A stretch of 64,000 bases of DNA from Siphonodentalium dalli (taxonomy: Eukaryota > Mollusca > Scaphopoda > Gadilida > Siphonodentaliidae): assembly GCA_032622095.1 (NCBI GenBank), contig CP136061.1:7634734-7698733 (forward strand). Direction: 5' to 3'. A program made the position numbers and the translations under genes. Positions 22,086 through 34,260 of the stretch are shown here, one piece after another; the stretch's first letter is position 1, and each line of letters starts with the position of its first letter. The notes under the pieces are model-generated. The model saw only the letters and a list, made by a program, of their open reading frames with translations, ran no database searches and was not told where the DNA came from.

Positions 22086-22523
22086 CAAGACTCGTCTGAC
22101 TTGTTTTAAGGTCTGGGGTCTATAAGATATTAGGGGACTTCAGTTTTGATTATATGTTATGCCAGGTACGTAATTTGTGGATAGTGTGTCTTTCAAAAAA
22201 GAGGTCTCCGATCCAGTTCAATTAGTGTCCTCTCTTAACTGGGGTCGAGCGTGTCAATTACAGAACAATTACCGTATGTAAAACCTATGGGATAACATAG
22301 TAAAGTCCTATGTAAAACTTATGCCCGCTGTGGTCCTAGAGCTAAATTAGAACAGTTATAAATTAGTGTATGTTACATGTATACATAACTATCATGTCAA
22401 ACAGTATGAACGTGTATCACAGTGCACTTTATATTACCAATACCGGTAAGTGTATATATTTGTATGGTATATATATATATAGTATGTATATACCCACAGG
22501 GTTAATCAATAATCAATCTTTTT

Positions 22524-22562
22524 CATAGGTCGCCTCGCATATATAAGAGAATGCATTGGCCT
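22524..22562. repeat. Half of a 69-bp palindromic cassette
   Basis: CATAGGTCGCCTCGCATATA and the rest of one arm up to CATTGGCC are present without the other arm. It sits only 16 bases inside the inner border of the left palindrome arm. Confidence 0.88.
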
Positions 22563-22917
22563 AATGATAAAAACAATACAAATAAAACACATCTCTCTTT
22601 CTTTACCTACCCGTAGATGCAGATTTTCTGGAGCAATACTCTGAAAGAAGAACAAATATTGTCAATTGTTAAATTTCCCGCTGAGCACATGTTTGCTGAA
22701 GAGATAGACGACTATACGATCGGCTCCTAATTTTCTGTAGAACAATGATAATGGGGAGTAAATTGATAAAATTTCTAACGTCGCCCGTCAAGCATAACAA
22801 ACTATAATTTCGTTATCCGAGGCAGGAAAGTATTATTCAGTAGTCAGTCGGCTATGTTCTAGTTCCAAACGAAGTCCGTGCAATATAACGGCATTCTCAT
22901 CGATTAAGGGTACGTTC

Positions 22918-23303
22918 ATACGCTGGCAAGTTTGCACGGTATGTTTTTGAATCCATTTCGTCATAGGAAACCATATGGTGCCAGGATATGAACTGAAACG
23001 TGCACATAACATGCATCGTTACCAAAGCGAAAGACATGAGAAGTAACATTTATGTCGTTCCACTTGTAACAGTGCTACTGCAATGTGCCTTAAAATACGT
23101 GTATGATTAATTCTTGCGAGATAATTGCATGATTTTTACAGGCAAATTCCGGTAGCATCGTTACTAGTGGAACTACAGAGATTTTACTTTGCACGTAGTT
23201 AGCTGTGGCACTTTATGTGCTTTTTTCATCCAGATTATGGTACCATATCGTTATCTACGACAAAATGCCTGCAAACCATACCGTGAAAACTTGCCAGTGT
23301 AGT
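22918..23303. mobile_element. Harbinger-like MITE of the GGGTACGTTCATAC family
   Basis: The left end GGGTACGTTCATACGCTGGC follows TAA at 22915; the right end is AAACTTGCCAGTGTAG. It is about 385 bp and related to 12212-12507. Confidence 0.75.
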
Positions 23304-25099
23304 TAGTGGTCTAGACACGAAATGTGCCATAGTAACGACAGCATGAATCAAATAAGGCCGCTATTCGTACATAGTGTTCACATTCGGTGTTGTATAAGAG
23401 TTGATACACAAACTATACATGTACATATTTATTTCATCACCTCCATTTCTGGAGAAGAGTATTTACAGAAGAGTATTATTTACAAAGTTTCGCGTTATGT
23501 ACATGAATCTATCGGTGAAAAGTTTGTTGTGACTCGATGGTAAAACGAGAACAATCGGTTCAATTTTGACCTCGGGGCACGACAAACAAGTGCTTTTCTA
23601 TGTTGATTTTTCACTCATAACATTGTAGCTTGTAGTTTTCTGAATACTTTTGACAGATATTTCTTTATTTAATTGAACAAACTTGTGATTTTTGCGGACT
23701 ATACCTCTTAATTTAGTGACGATGTGTTCTGTTATGGTTGACGTCATCAATGACGTCGTCAATGTAATCGGGGTGTATTGTCTAAGGATGTAAAGGGACA
23801 AGACAATTATTTTTATTGAACGTTTTGAAATAAGAATAATTTTCTGTATTTCGCAAAAATATAAACAAATGGGTGTGCAATAAAGTCTGGTATTTCTTCA
23901 CGAGCGAAGTTAGAAGTTATCAAAAGTTATCTCAGTTTCGTTTGTTTCAATTAAATCTTCTATATATTAAATCTTCTATACAATAAGGTACTCAATCCGA
24001 TTCGATGGTCCTCATATCATCAAATTCCAACAAATTAGTTTTTAAATGCCGCTTCAGTTAACATAATTGATTAATTGCCCAAAAATAATGCTAACCACTG
24101 TCAACTATAGCATAAAATTAGATCTTATCCAATATTAACCACACATTGAATATTCACTCGATTCCACAGCGTTTACGGTGGTATGGATATAAGGCTTGTT
24201 TCGACATTAATTGTCTAGACCTGGAAGATTTCTAAAAACTAATTCGTCCACAAAAATAGATTCTCTGAACATCCATGGCAAGTAAATAATGCAAATAATG
24301 GTTCATGATCTCAGGAATGTTACTGTTTCTGGCACACATCTTCCAAAGCGATCAAGATCCTGGTTATCACGACAAAAAACAATTGGTTTCTAAAAAATGA
24401 ATACATTTGAACTGAGAGACCAGAAAGTGTACTATCAGCATTATCAATTCTCAATTTGAGTGATGCTTATAATGAGTCAAGATCAATTTCATTAATGTTT
24501 AAAAATATTTTTGAGCTGCTGGAAAATAGCTCTATCTGACCCAGGAATCACCGTCCTTTGATTTTAACTAGTACCTATATATAGTTAAGATAAATAGTAC
24601 TTATAAATAAATTATAGTTCAGAATAGAAGACTAATTGGTTATTAAAATAATTAATATTGATTTTATTTCGAATTTTCTCATGACGGCCTGTTCTAAAAT
24701 TAGTGACAATGATTGTCCCAATTGGTTCGCATTAATTATATAAGAACACATCGATATAAAATCAATATAAATTAGTAGAAGCGTTTCCAGACAGATGTCT
24801 TCGTCTCATATTTTTTATTGTATACACTGAAAGCTACATACAATGACCTTAGGAAGAGATAGATGATCTTTAATGAAATTCATCCTATATTTCTAGTTGA
24901 CATATCTGAGGAAGTGAGATTACTGTCAGTATGGAACATTGGCGCCTTTTTAAACATTTCCATGCTAAATGAATTCTCACACTCAGTTATAAAAGCATAT
25001 ACTGGAATGGTTTATTGTTCATCTGGAGGGGTGTTCAGGAAAAGTGAGCAGACGACAGGCATATGCAAAGATAATACACGTGCAGGAGATTTCCTATTG
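23304..25099. other. Spacer DNA without recognisable gene
   Basis: There are short open frames only. A half copy of the GGTACTCAATCCGAT element end occurs near 23985. A 97-codon frame at 24863-25156 runs into a hairpin MITE and has no recognised motif. Confidence 0.45.
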
Positions 25100-25190
25100 A
25101 TAGTCGGAAAATGTTCAGATAATAATTTCAATAAACGACATATGATCGTTTGCTGAACTTATTATCTGAGCATTTCACAATGGAACTATA
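25100..25190. repeat. Hairpin MITE, AAATGTTCAGATAATAA family
   Basis: AAAATGTTCAGATAATAATT pairs with AACTTATTATCTGAGCATTT around an ACGACATATGATCGTTT centre. Confidence 0.75.
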
Positions 25191-25244
25191 GTCGTCAATG
25201 AGTATGAAGTATAGAAAGGTTTAAATGGTACGCTCCCACATTGG

Positions 25245-25385
25245 CGTATATATTATAACACCCCTGGATCCCCCCACATTAACCTATATATTATAACACC
25301 CATGGATCCCCCACATTGACTTATATATTATAACACCCCTGGATCCCCCACATTAACCTAAACATAATAACACCCTTGGTTAAGT
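25245..25385. repeat. Approximately 45-bp tandem repeat, three copies
   Basis: The unit contains TATATATTATAACACCCCTG followed by GATCCCCCACATT. A fourth, partial unit is more diverged. Confidence 0.88.
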
Positions 25386-25924
25386 GGCCCTGTATGCTAA
25401 TTTGCTATGATGTTAGTAGGTCCTGATGAATTGCCATGGCGCTGCATGGTAGAGCAAACATATGTTGTTACGAAAAAGTACCGCTATTTTTACTAATGTT
25501 GTAATTTGTCGGTGTTTGGCGAATACGGGCGATTTGAGATAGAACATATTTAAATGACAATTCAGCATGAATATAAAAACAAGGTAGCCGCTGATGATGG
25601 AGCACACATCACCGATATACGTGTCCGTGACACACACAATACTTTCAAAAATAGTTTTATCAAGTTTGTATCGTATGCATTAACCAAAATAAGTAAAGTT
25701 TATGTCAGGACGTAACATCTGGCATCGCCGCTATTCTTCTGATGTCGAAGATTATAACCGTTGAAGTTATTTAGTTGACACAATCATGTTTTTTCATCAC
25801 TGGATTACTATTATCACTACTTACTATTATCACTACTTACTATTATCACTACTTACTATTAATACAATTCAGAAATGAAATTTAACTTTATCATAAAACA
25901 AGGTTACAGTCGCATAATTTTGCA

Positions 25925-26005
25925 TTGTTTTGGGGTATCTATGATCTTTCCCCCGGGTTAATTTGTATTTGGGGTATCTCTGATCTTTCCCCCGGGTTAA
26001 TATAT
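25925..26005. repeat. Two-copy tandem repeat
   Basis: TTTGGGGTATCT(A/C)TGATCTT with CCCCCGGGTTAAT occurs twice about 43 bases apart. Confidence 0.8.
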
Positions 26006-27282
26006 AGCCGCTACGTGACTCCGTGCGACGATCCGACGATAAAATCCATATGTGTCCGTGAGTCAATCCTGAAAAATATCAAGTTTCGTTGCACCCCTTC
26101 GAATTTTTCATTTCTACATATAAAAATGACGGGCGTCATCTACCGGCCACGATAATACTAATCTGCCGTTTTAAAAGGTGTCCAAATCAAGGGAGACGAA
26201 ACATGTTAAGATCGTATACTGTAGCATGTTCCACAGTACAAAACCGTTTAAGATATACTGGCAGACTGTGTAACCAATAACCGTCAGACCGTTGTATTTG
26301 TTTACGGTTCAGCACCGTTTAATTAATATCAAGACCGTAACTAATAAAGGTCAGAACAATGGTATTTTCCCCGGGTCAACACCAATTTTTTGCTCTTAAT
26401 TTGCTCATTTACCGTGTAATTAGCCAAGTTCCCATCGTATGATTTCCCGGTAGGCATTACGATTCATATGTTTTAGAATGGTCGAAACTAGTATTATTTG
26501 TAACTGAAAAAATTCATCTTAGTCCTTATATTACGATCATAGTTTGATGAAACATAAATCCTCAATGCATAAAATTATAGACAATACTTTGCAGTTTGCA
26601 GAGGATCAAACTTGTTATCTTCCTCGTGGAATTTAATCCGGAAAATGTCTGCGCATGCATAATGTGTTCACCTTTCACTGTCTACCGAATAAATATGGCT
26701 GTAAATGAATCTAAAGCATGAATCGGCATGACCTTTTAAGACATAAAAGAACAAAGCTACATGTATCACAGTTAAAACTCAAATTTATGTACATGTAAAA
26801 GTAAACATCTTAATGGCATACTTTTTGGTAACATAAGGCGTGAAATTGTCCAATCGCTTTAACATTACGTCATCATGACAATGCAGTACCAGTCAAAAGA
26901 AGTGGTATATTGATGCGCGCCTTTATTGCGATATCGAGCGCGCTTAATTTCGAAAAAGTCGCGATTATAGCGCAATACCAAATATCTGTCGTGCTTATTA
27001 TTACGATATTGAACGCAAATATTGCGATATTAAGCGCGCTAAATTTCATACAAACCCGATAGTGTTACATTTATATTAGATAAATACTGTGATTATATAG
27101 TATTTACAACTATAATTGTATACAAATCTAAAACATTGTCTCTATTTATGCAATAAACAATAAAGAAGCAATAATTTGATTTAAATGTCACAATTTTGAG
27201 CGCAATATGTCGCAATATTAAGCGCGAAATATTGCGATATTAAGCGCATAAAATTGCAATAATATCGCAAGTGGCGCGCTTA

Positions 27283-27534
27283 TAAGCAAACTTACTAAAT
27301 AGACTATGTCCATTATGTAATAAACGACAGCTCGGAGATGAACTACATTATCTACTAGAATGTATATGTTTTAGCGAAGAAAGAAATCGTATCTTGCCTA
27401 GCAAATTTACCAGCATAGATCATGCAACTATTGACATTTTAGACGAGCTGATGAATTTGGAAGATATGGCTAGCCTGCGTAGATTATGCTCCTTCATCCG
27501 ACTGATACAGCTTAAGTTAAACACATATGAATAA
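27283..27534 (+). mobile_element. LINE ORF2 C-terminal remnant
   Basis: One plus-strand frame reads CPLCNKRQLGDELHYLLEC and continues to a stop at 27532. The spacing Cys-x2-Cys-x8-His-x4-Cys matches the terminal zinc-binding region of many invertebrate LINE reverse transcriptases. Upstream sequence is unrelated, consistent with 5' truncation or replacement by the surrounding element. Confidence 0.8.
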
Positions 27535-27596
27535 CTCGTAGTGTTGTTGTTGTTTTTGATGTTGTTGTAATAATAGTACCAGAGATTTGCTGCGAA

Positions 27597-27712
27597 TATG
27601 ATGATGATGAATATGATGATAATGATAACGATGATGGTGCTGAATATGATGATGATGATGGTGATGGTGATGGTGATGATGATGATGATGATGACGATGA
27701 TAATGCTATTAA
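27597..27712. repeat. GAT/ATG microsatellite
   Basis: Interrupted runs of GATGAT and GGTGAT over about 115 bases follow the LINE tail. Confidence 0.9.
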
Positions 27713-28329
27713 TACATTAGGAAGGCGTTGATTATATTTACACCAAGAAGTTCTTGTATATATTATACATATGCTGTGATATTCTCATTATTGTGTATAT
27801 ATTTTCTCCTTGTACTTCTCAATATCTATATTTGATCAGAGAATAAAACATTATTTCCACTAGCAATATTATTGCGATATTGGGCGCGAAAATAGCGTGC
27901 TTAATATACCACTTATTTTGACTAGTACTGTATACCAATAACAACTAGTTGGGATTGAAACCTTCAAGACAACACCAGATCCCGTAATAACTGCGCCATG
28001 ACTTGGCGACATTGTTCTCCTATAGTCGCATATTTTTCGATGAAATTTGACAGCACGCTGCATAAAACTGGGTATAATTGTATCACGACATCAGTATCCA
28101 TATCAGTGAGTCAGCCAAAGATAATAACATCCAACCAATAGTGCACTCCTGGTCCGTAAATTGTCGTAAAAACTTGGCGATAACATGGCGAATGACGACA
28201 ATGTCTCATATCCACAAGTCCCAATGGAAATTGATGAACGCGGGATGAATTGGTCCGTGTAATTGTAATAGTTGGACTTGGACGTTGGAATTGTAGATAT
28301 GTGATCATCTATCACTGCGCGGAGTCAGT

Positions 28330-28650
28330 TCATTGTTTATGGTGTTGTTGTTGTTGTTGTTGACATTGAATCTCTTGTGAATTACTCTGGTTCGTACAGT
28401 ATATCCTCTCGTGTAAGAGTACATGTATGTGCTTTAAACAATCAGAACACTGTCAACATGATTGAACAGTTCAAGTTAAAAACAACACTGTCAACATTAC
28501 AATAGCTGTTGTTGTTGGTATTATTGTCACCAGTGGTTGACATAGAAGCTCTTGTTAATTGTACCTGTATCCTCTTGTGTCAGTAAATGTGTCATTGTTT
28601 TTATAGTCACAGCACTGTCAATTTCAACATGAGCACTGAAACGAATGGAG
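28330..28650. repeat. Diverged local duplication with GTT runs
   Basis: The segments at about 28335-28490 and 28505-28640 share GTTGTTGTTG, then GACATTGAATCTCTTGT-like and CAGAACACTGTCAA-like words in order. No gene is seen. Confidence 0.55.
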
Positions 28651-29307
28651 ACAAGTCATAGCCGGCAGCTCGAATAGGCAGCTCGAAGACAACCCGATTG
28701 TCACAATTTAGTGGAAAATATCAATGATTAAGCCGGTTTTCGGACATTTAGAACTTGCCAGATTCACAAAGGAACAGAAGTCAGACCGTCTTAACATTAG
28801 TTCACAACTGTTCAGGTCGCATTCCCCCCACCCCTCCAAAAAAAAAATAGTTTAGAGAGTCCGCAATGAAATAGGCAAAAGAATAGTCGTGAGTGATAAA
28901 GACACCGGGACGTAATTTAATGACAGACGAAAGATAAGACGGATCCGCATTGCACAGAATGAACAACGGATCACTGTACTGAATACAATTAAACAATTAA
29001 TAAATTAAATATCAGCAGAGTCAGATTCGGTCATACTGTATGGATTCACTGCCGTATATAACTTGGTCACCGATAAACATACTATTGAATTTTGAAGGTA
29101 CATGTATTAACTTTGAATCACGAAAAAATTAGGCTTAGACCATTTTCAAGGCATTTAAAACAACGGTGGTTCACCGTACAACCGATGAAACGGTATAGGA
29201 CCGTCGGATTACGACGGTCCGACACTGTTAAACCGACAATATTTTCTAACAGTGTATGCTTGTAGAGCGACGTACCATTGACAGCTAAGCTAATTTTATT
29301 TTATTAA

Positions 29308-29628
29308 ATGAACAGTGTGGCCATGTATTGTAGTATTTTGTATACCGGTGACGAAGAAGCAACTGATGTCTGTCTTTCGCTTACTTATACACCTTTGGAG
29401 CAAAAAATATATTCTAGCTTTTATCTGAAATACTTTGAATATTTCGAGCGAAAAAAATATCGTTTCAGACATGATGAAGTTACTAAAATGGAGGGGTGTT
29501 CAGAAATAATAAGCAGACAACAGATACTAAAATTACAGAAGCAGTCCTTTAATTACAGAAGCAGTCCTACAATTGTTCGAGGGAAATTTAAAGATGCTAA
29601 AGACGTGAAAAGTATAATGTCGGTATAA
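29308..29628 (+). CDS. Unrecognised 106-codon open frame
   Basis: The frame starts MNSVAMYCSILYTGDEEATD and ends shortly after a repeated TATAATGTCGG. It includes an internal duplication (AATTACAGAAGCAGTCCT twice). It is rich in Lys, Arg, Tyr and Phe with no signal peptide or recognised domain. It is flanked by hairpin elements and may be chance. No homology claim is made. Confidence 0.15.
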   Translation: MNSVAMYCSILYTGDEEATDVCLSLTYTPLEQKIYSSFYLKYFEYFERKKYRFRHDEVTKMEGCSEIISRQQILKLQKQSFNYRSSPTIVRGKFKDAKDVKSIMSV

Positions 29629-29707
29629 TGTCGGTATAATGTCGGTAATTCCACGTGTAACGGTGCTGCTAACACATTGCATTAACACACCTGTATGATT
29701 GATTATT

Positions 29708-29833
29708 GATTTATACCAGTTATCCCTTAGAAAATGTTAAGATAATAAGTTCAACAAACGATGGTTGTTTATTCATAGGTCGTTCACTCGTTTGCTGAAC
29801 TTATTATCTGAACATTTCCTAAGGGATAACTAC
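29708..29833. repeat. Hairpin MITE (TTATCCCTTAG family)
   Basis: TTATCCCTTAGAAAATGTT pairs with AACATTTCCTAAGGGATAA, and ATAATAAGTTCAACAAACGA with TCGTTTGCTGAACTTATTAT, enclosing a short loop. Similar copies are at 31736-31842 and 31890-31975. Confidence 0.88.
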
Positions 29834-30420
29834 TCAAGCAAAAAGAAACCTTTATCGGCATTTCAACGACAATTCGCGAGATGACAAAGCATAGCGAAGA
29901 ATAAATTGTGTCATTCTACCGGATAGGAAATAGAGAAAAAACAAAACTCGTCCACTGAAACTGATATTAAAGACAAAGCAAGCGAGAGACGCAATGACCA
30001 TGCAGCGATGCTATAACATATGCTAAAGACATACGCACAAAACCCGATCATTCGATAATATATTTCAATAAGGAGCAAACAAGGTGTGAAATAAAGATTC
30101 TATACAAGCTGAGAACTGAGCGCAAGAAAAAACGAAAAGAACACCCAATCAAGAATTTTCGTTTGGAAGATGATGAAATTATTGAATGCTAAAATTCATT
30201 GAACATAGTGACTTCATTATTAACGTTGATTTATATCATAATTTAACACGGAAACTATAAAGAGTCAATAGACTCGTTTCCAAATAAATTAATGTTGATA
30301 TTGAAGCAATAAGTATTTAGCAGTGAGCGCGAGTTTGTAAATGGACATGACTTGTTTAGTACGGGGAAGAGGGTTTCAGCGTTGACTGTCGACTAAAGGA
30401 CCTCTAAAATCATTCGCAAT
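29820..30420. repeat. Direct duplicate of 31960-32530
   Basis: About 550 bases, including TTTATCGGCATTTCAACGAC and AATTTTCGTTTGGAAGATGA, recur in the same order and orientation about 2.13 kb downstream with few differences. Each copy directly follows a hairpin MITE of the same family. Confidence 0.9.
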
Positions 30421-30504
30421 TTCACAGGTAATCTTTTGCGGGCATTTCGGTATAGAAAGCTACAATATGCCAGAAAAAATATGCTGACTGTCGTGTATAC
30501 CCCC

Positions 30505-30760
30505 AAGCCTGTACATCGCTTGTTCCGAATCGGTCGCTGTTGGTTATTCATAAACCTATAGGCCGTGCTGGAGATTTATTTTTACTATGATAATCGGATG
30601 GGTTTATCAAGTTTATAAATGGCAACGCACCCATCGTCGGCGGGCTTCTAAGCAGATAACTTGTCAATTGTTCAAGTATAAATGCCATTTTTAGGGACAA
30701 TTCGCGTACTAAAATCTATTAGGTTTCCCCATGAAATTTGTTTGCTAATTCTAAAAAGTA
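30505..30760. repeat. Direct duplicate of 36421-36718
   Basis: TGTTCCGAATCGGTCGCTGT and the following 200 bases recur near 36425. The downstream copy has an extra stretch of about 55 bases after CGGAGGGCTTC. Confidence 0.88.
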
Positions 30761-30849
30761 TAATGTCGGTAATTCCACGTGTAACGGTGTTGCTAACACA
30801 TTACATTAACACACCTATATGAGTGAGTATTGATTCCTCAGTTGAAAAA

Positions 30850-31563
30850 CAGCTCGCATTTCGTCAACTGCTGATGAAGGACAAAACCAGTCACAGCTGG
30901 TTTGTTGTAGTAAAGTCACTCTTCCACAAATATAATCTACCATGTATCTTTAATGAACTTTCTTCACCACAAACAAAAAATGCTTGAAAAACCTGTGTTA
31001 AAGAAGCAGTTTTCTCATATTGGAAAAATTGCATTTGTGAAGAAGCCTCTCTGTACAGCACTCTCAAGTATCTTAATGCTCGAGCATACACACCTGGTGT
31101 CATCAACAAAATACTGACTGTAAATCCTGATCAACATCGCTGTATATTTAAACTTTCCACTAAGCCTCGTCTTCTGACCAACACATATTCTTTGGAAGTA
31201 AATAGACATCGATACTCAAACTCATCTCCTGTGTGCCAGCTATGTAATGATGGTGAAGAATCTATTCAACATATTCTGTTAACGTGATCATACCTACAAC
31301 CAGTTCGTGATCGTGTTATGCCGAAGTTAGCTGAAAGCTACAAATGTATATTTGACACTGATTTCTTCTCAATACCAACGGAAGTCAAGCTAAATTACAT
31401 TCTAGATCCATCGATGTTCGACGACTTCTCCTCATCTGTGGCTTCGACTGATGTCTGTGATGCCTATCACTGCTCAACCATATTATGCTACCATCTACAC
31501 TGTGCAAGATACCGTTCTCTCTCTCTCTTGGCTGAAGATGTTCACACTCGAAACTATGTATAG
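30850..31563 (+). mobile_element. LINE ORF2 C-terminal remnant with two stops
   Basis: One plus-strand frame is continuous for about 237 codons except for TGA in two places (after LysAsnAla near 30987 and after LeuThr near 31285). It contains SPVCQLCNDGEESIQHILL, the Cys-x2-Cys-x8-His zinc motif found near the C terminus of LINE reverse transcriptases, preceded by a basic helix-rich region. No polymerase motifs are present, so this is a 5'-truncated, dead copy. A GAA microsatellite follows. Confidence 0.78.
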
Positions 31564-31689
31564 ACTGATAGTCAGACCTGCACGTTTCCGAATCTTTTAT
31601 CTAATTTTTTTATCAATTTAGCTACTGTACATATGTACATACTACAATGTTTTTACTCGAAAGAGGTTATCCTAAATGGATGGGTAGAT

Positions 31690-31727
31690 AAAGAGAAGAA
31701 GAAGAAGAAGAAGAAGAAGAAGAAGAT
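31690..31727. repeat. GAA microsatellite
   Basis: About twelve GAA/AAG units immediately upstream of a hairpin MITE. Confidence 0.95.
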
Positions 31728-31735
31728 TGATACCA

Positions 31736-31975
31736 TTTATCCCTTAGTAAATGTTCAGATAATAAGTTCAACAAACGATGGTTGTTTATTCATAGTCCAT
31801 TTACTGAACTTATTACCTGAACATTTCTTAAGGGATAACTATTCATGCAATGTGTATTTAGCAGTCACTCATATATTTAAGCGCGAGTTTTAAATTGACA
31901 TAATAAGTTCAACAAACGTTTAATGCATGAACTTATTATCTGAACATTTCCTAAGGGATAACTACTCAGCAAAAC
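31736..31975. repeat. Two adjacent hairpin MITEs
   Basis: A complete hairpin (31736-31842) begins TTTATCCCTTAGTAAATGTT and ends AACATTTCTTAAGGGATAAC. A shorter one (31890-31975) pairs AATAAGTTCAACAAACG with TGAACTTATTATCTGAAC and ends in the same CCTAAGGGATAAC. Confidence 0.85.
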
Positions 31976-32530
31976 GAAGCCTTTATCGGCATTTCAACGA
32001 CAATTCGTGAGATGACAAAGCATAGCGATGAAGAAATTGTGTCATTCTACCGGATAGGAAATAGAGAAAAAACAAAACTCGTCCAGCAAAACCTGATATT
32101 AAAGACAAAGCAAGTGAGAGACGAAATGACCATGCAGCGATGCTATAACATATGATAAAGACATACGCACAAAACCCGATCATTCGATAATATATTTCAA
32201 TAGGGAGCAAACAAGGTGTGAAACAAAGATTCTATACAAGCTGAGAACTGAGCTCAAGAAAACACGAAAAGAACACCCAATCAAGAATTTTCGTTTGGAA
32301 GATGATGAAATTATTGAATGCTAAAATTCATTGAACATAGTGACTTCATTATTAACGTTAATTTCTATCATAATGTAATACGGAAACTATAAAGAGTCAA
32401 TAGACTCGTTTCCAACTAAATTGATGTTGATATTAAAGCAATAAGTATTTAGCAGTGAGCGCGAGTTTGTATATGGACATGACTTGTTTGGTACGGGGAA
32501 GAGGGTTTCAGCGTTGACTGTCGATCAAAT
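31960..32530. repeat. Direct duplicate of 29820-30420
   Basis: Second copy of the duplicated spacer segment. The high similarity indicates a later event than most insertions here. Confidence 0.9.
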
Positions 32531-32774
32531 GACATCTAACATCATCAGATTTGGCTGTTCACACACTCGCAAATTTGCCAGCCAATCTTTTGCGGGTATT
32601 TCGGTATATAAAGCTATAATGTGCCCCAAACCGAATGCAAAAAAATGCTTATATAATGTATATACATGTACCGCAGCTAACTACTTCAGAAGTAAAAACT
32701 ATGTATTTCCATCAGTAACGACGCTATCTAAATCTACATGTAAATAGTATTTAATTTATCTCACAAGAATCAAT

Positions 32775-32962
32775 TATACATGTAGTTGTGTAGTAGGAAA
32801 TGTGTTAATAGCACCGTCACATGTGAGTCTTCCGAAGTTATACGTCTCACGTCTTTAGCTTTGGTAAACATGCTTTGTATATGCATGGTGTCGTTCATAT
32901 TATATGGTCTTCTGATAAAATGTCTGCAAATATGCCGTGCAAACTTGCCAGTGTATGATCGT
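32775..32962. mobile_element. Partial Harbinger-like MITE
   Basis: Diverged match to the right half of 12212-12507, including CACCGTCACATGTGAGTC and the terminus CAAACTTGCCAGTGTATGA. The left terminus was not found. Confidence 0.6.
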
Positions 32963-33152
32963 TTGGTAAAGTACCACACCTTGAACAGAATTTTAACAAA
33001 TAATAGAATTGTCTCAATAACAAAACTGTGGTTATGTCATGAATATAGAACTGATTTGGCCTCGATGAAAATGAACATGGACGTGTATTACACCGTAGAT
33101 CTTGATAAGTTACAGTAACAACGTGGTTAACACATCGATAACATACTAGACG

Positions 33153-33215
33153 CCAGCTGACTGGGTGAACTGCAAGTTGAGATTTTGCCGAGTTCCGAAG
33201 ATTGAATATATAGAC
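33153..33215 (-). pseudogene. Decayed promoter and leader of the secreted-peptide gene
   Basis: On the minus strand TATATATTCAATCTTCGGAA then CTCG, CTCAACTTG and TTCACCCAGTCAGCTG follow the same order as the TATA-like box and leader of both arm copies (51757-51820). The coding exon that should follow is absent or unrecognisable. This implies an older duplication of the gene independent of the palindrome. Confidence 0.6.
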
Positions 33216-33424
33216 AAGGGGCATGGCGAGCAGGTTTCCTTTGCGGTATCAATCTTCAAATTTCGAAGTGCACTCCCCATCTTGAACGAGAGCAGACCTT
33301 TGTGTAATTCCATTTGCACCACACCCCTTTGGGTTTTGAAATATCCCAACAGTTCCACAGGCCTGGATGGTAGCCTATTCAGAATGGACCAAGTCTAACC
33401 ATATATAGGGGGAACTTAGTACGT

Positions 33425-34260
33425 AAACATAGATACAGGCTATGCAGAGTAACGCTTGAAAAAATATATTACACATTTATCCGACAAATACTGGTATATG
33501 CCTCTCCTGTGTGGGATAACTGCCCTGATTATCTTAGTAATGACATTGAAAAGGTACAGTACGAAATGGCCCGCATAGTAACAGGTGCAACCATCAGTAC
33601 GAGTAATGCGTGCCTTTGTCAGAAACTGGCTGGGAACTCCTCTCTTCAGGTCGTAGAAAACACAAGCTATGCCAATTTAAAAAAATGATTCGATGAACTT
33701 CTCCATCAATTTTAAGAAATTATGTACGACCAACTCAGGCAAATAATTCCAGATATAACTTCAGATTTGAACATATAAGACCACCCTCGAATATTAATTA
33801 TGACTATTATATGGATTCTTTCTTACTATCTGCAATTACCGAATGGAACAAACTGCCAGAAATTACAAAGAGCAGCAGTACAATCGAAGACTTCAAAAAG
33901 GAACTGAACAGTGACAATATACGTCCACCTGCCTGTTTTTATCATAGTAAATGTCGTAAATCTCATATCCTCCATACCCGGTTAAGATTGAACTTCAGCC
34001 ACCTGAGTGGTGACCTGACAGATAACCATGTAAAAATTTCCCCCTTCTGTTTATGTGGAGAATTTGAGACAACTTACCACTATCTCTTCGAATGTACATT
34101 TTATCAAGAGCCCAGAAGAGAACTATATGACTCCCTACCCAATGTTGCCCTATCTGAGAATACACTAATGCGGGGGTCAAGGGAGCTTAGTCTTCGCGAA
34201 AACAAACAAATATTTAATGCAGTACAGACGTATATTATGAGAACAAAAAGATTTCCATGA
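33425..34260 (+). mobile_element. LINE ORF2 C-terminal third, frameshifted
   Basis: Translation shows a typical LINE thumb region (QILVYASPVWDNCPDYLSND, then ARIVTGAT, TGWELLSSGRRKHKLCQF) followed by a C-terminal zinc region (SPFCLCGEFETTYHYLFEC). One frameshift near 33610 and one TGA near 33687 break the frame; the last 149 codons (33811-34257) are open. The Tyr-Ala-Ser-Pro-Val-Trp-Asp signature is common in CR1/L2-like and Jockey-like elements, and I cannot assign the clade more finely. The 3' end probably runs to about 34978 (GGAAATAAAAATATG). Confidence 0.88.

Larger units (their letters stand above)
6846..22508. repeat. Left arm of giant inverted duplication
   Basis: Reading inward from GGAGATCCTCTATAACTAG at 6846 to TTAATCA at 22508, this segment matches the reverse complement of 47848-63503. 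A hand-compared stretch of about 200 bases (17690-17880 against 53040-53230) has about 7 mismatches. Collinearity is broken by insertions present in one arm only. Outside both borders the similarity stops abruptly. Confidence 0.93.
26884..27932. mobile_element. Tc1-like inverted-repeat element enclosing a LINE fragment
   Basis: The left end CAGTACCAGTCAAAAGAAGT and the right end ATTTTGACTAGTACTG are inverted, followed inward by GGTATATT and repeats of the word TTGCGATATTAAGCGCG. The CAGTAC start is typical of Tc1/mariner ends, but only the right border is followed by TA. The interior contains a LINE tail (27307-27534) and a GAT microsatellite, so the element is chimeric. Confidence 0.65.
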
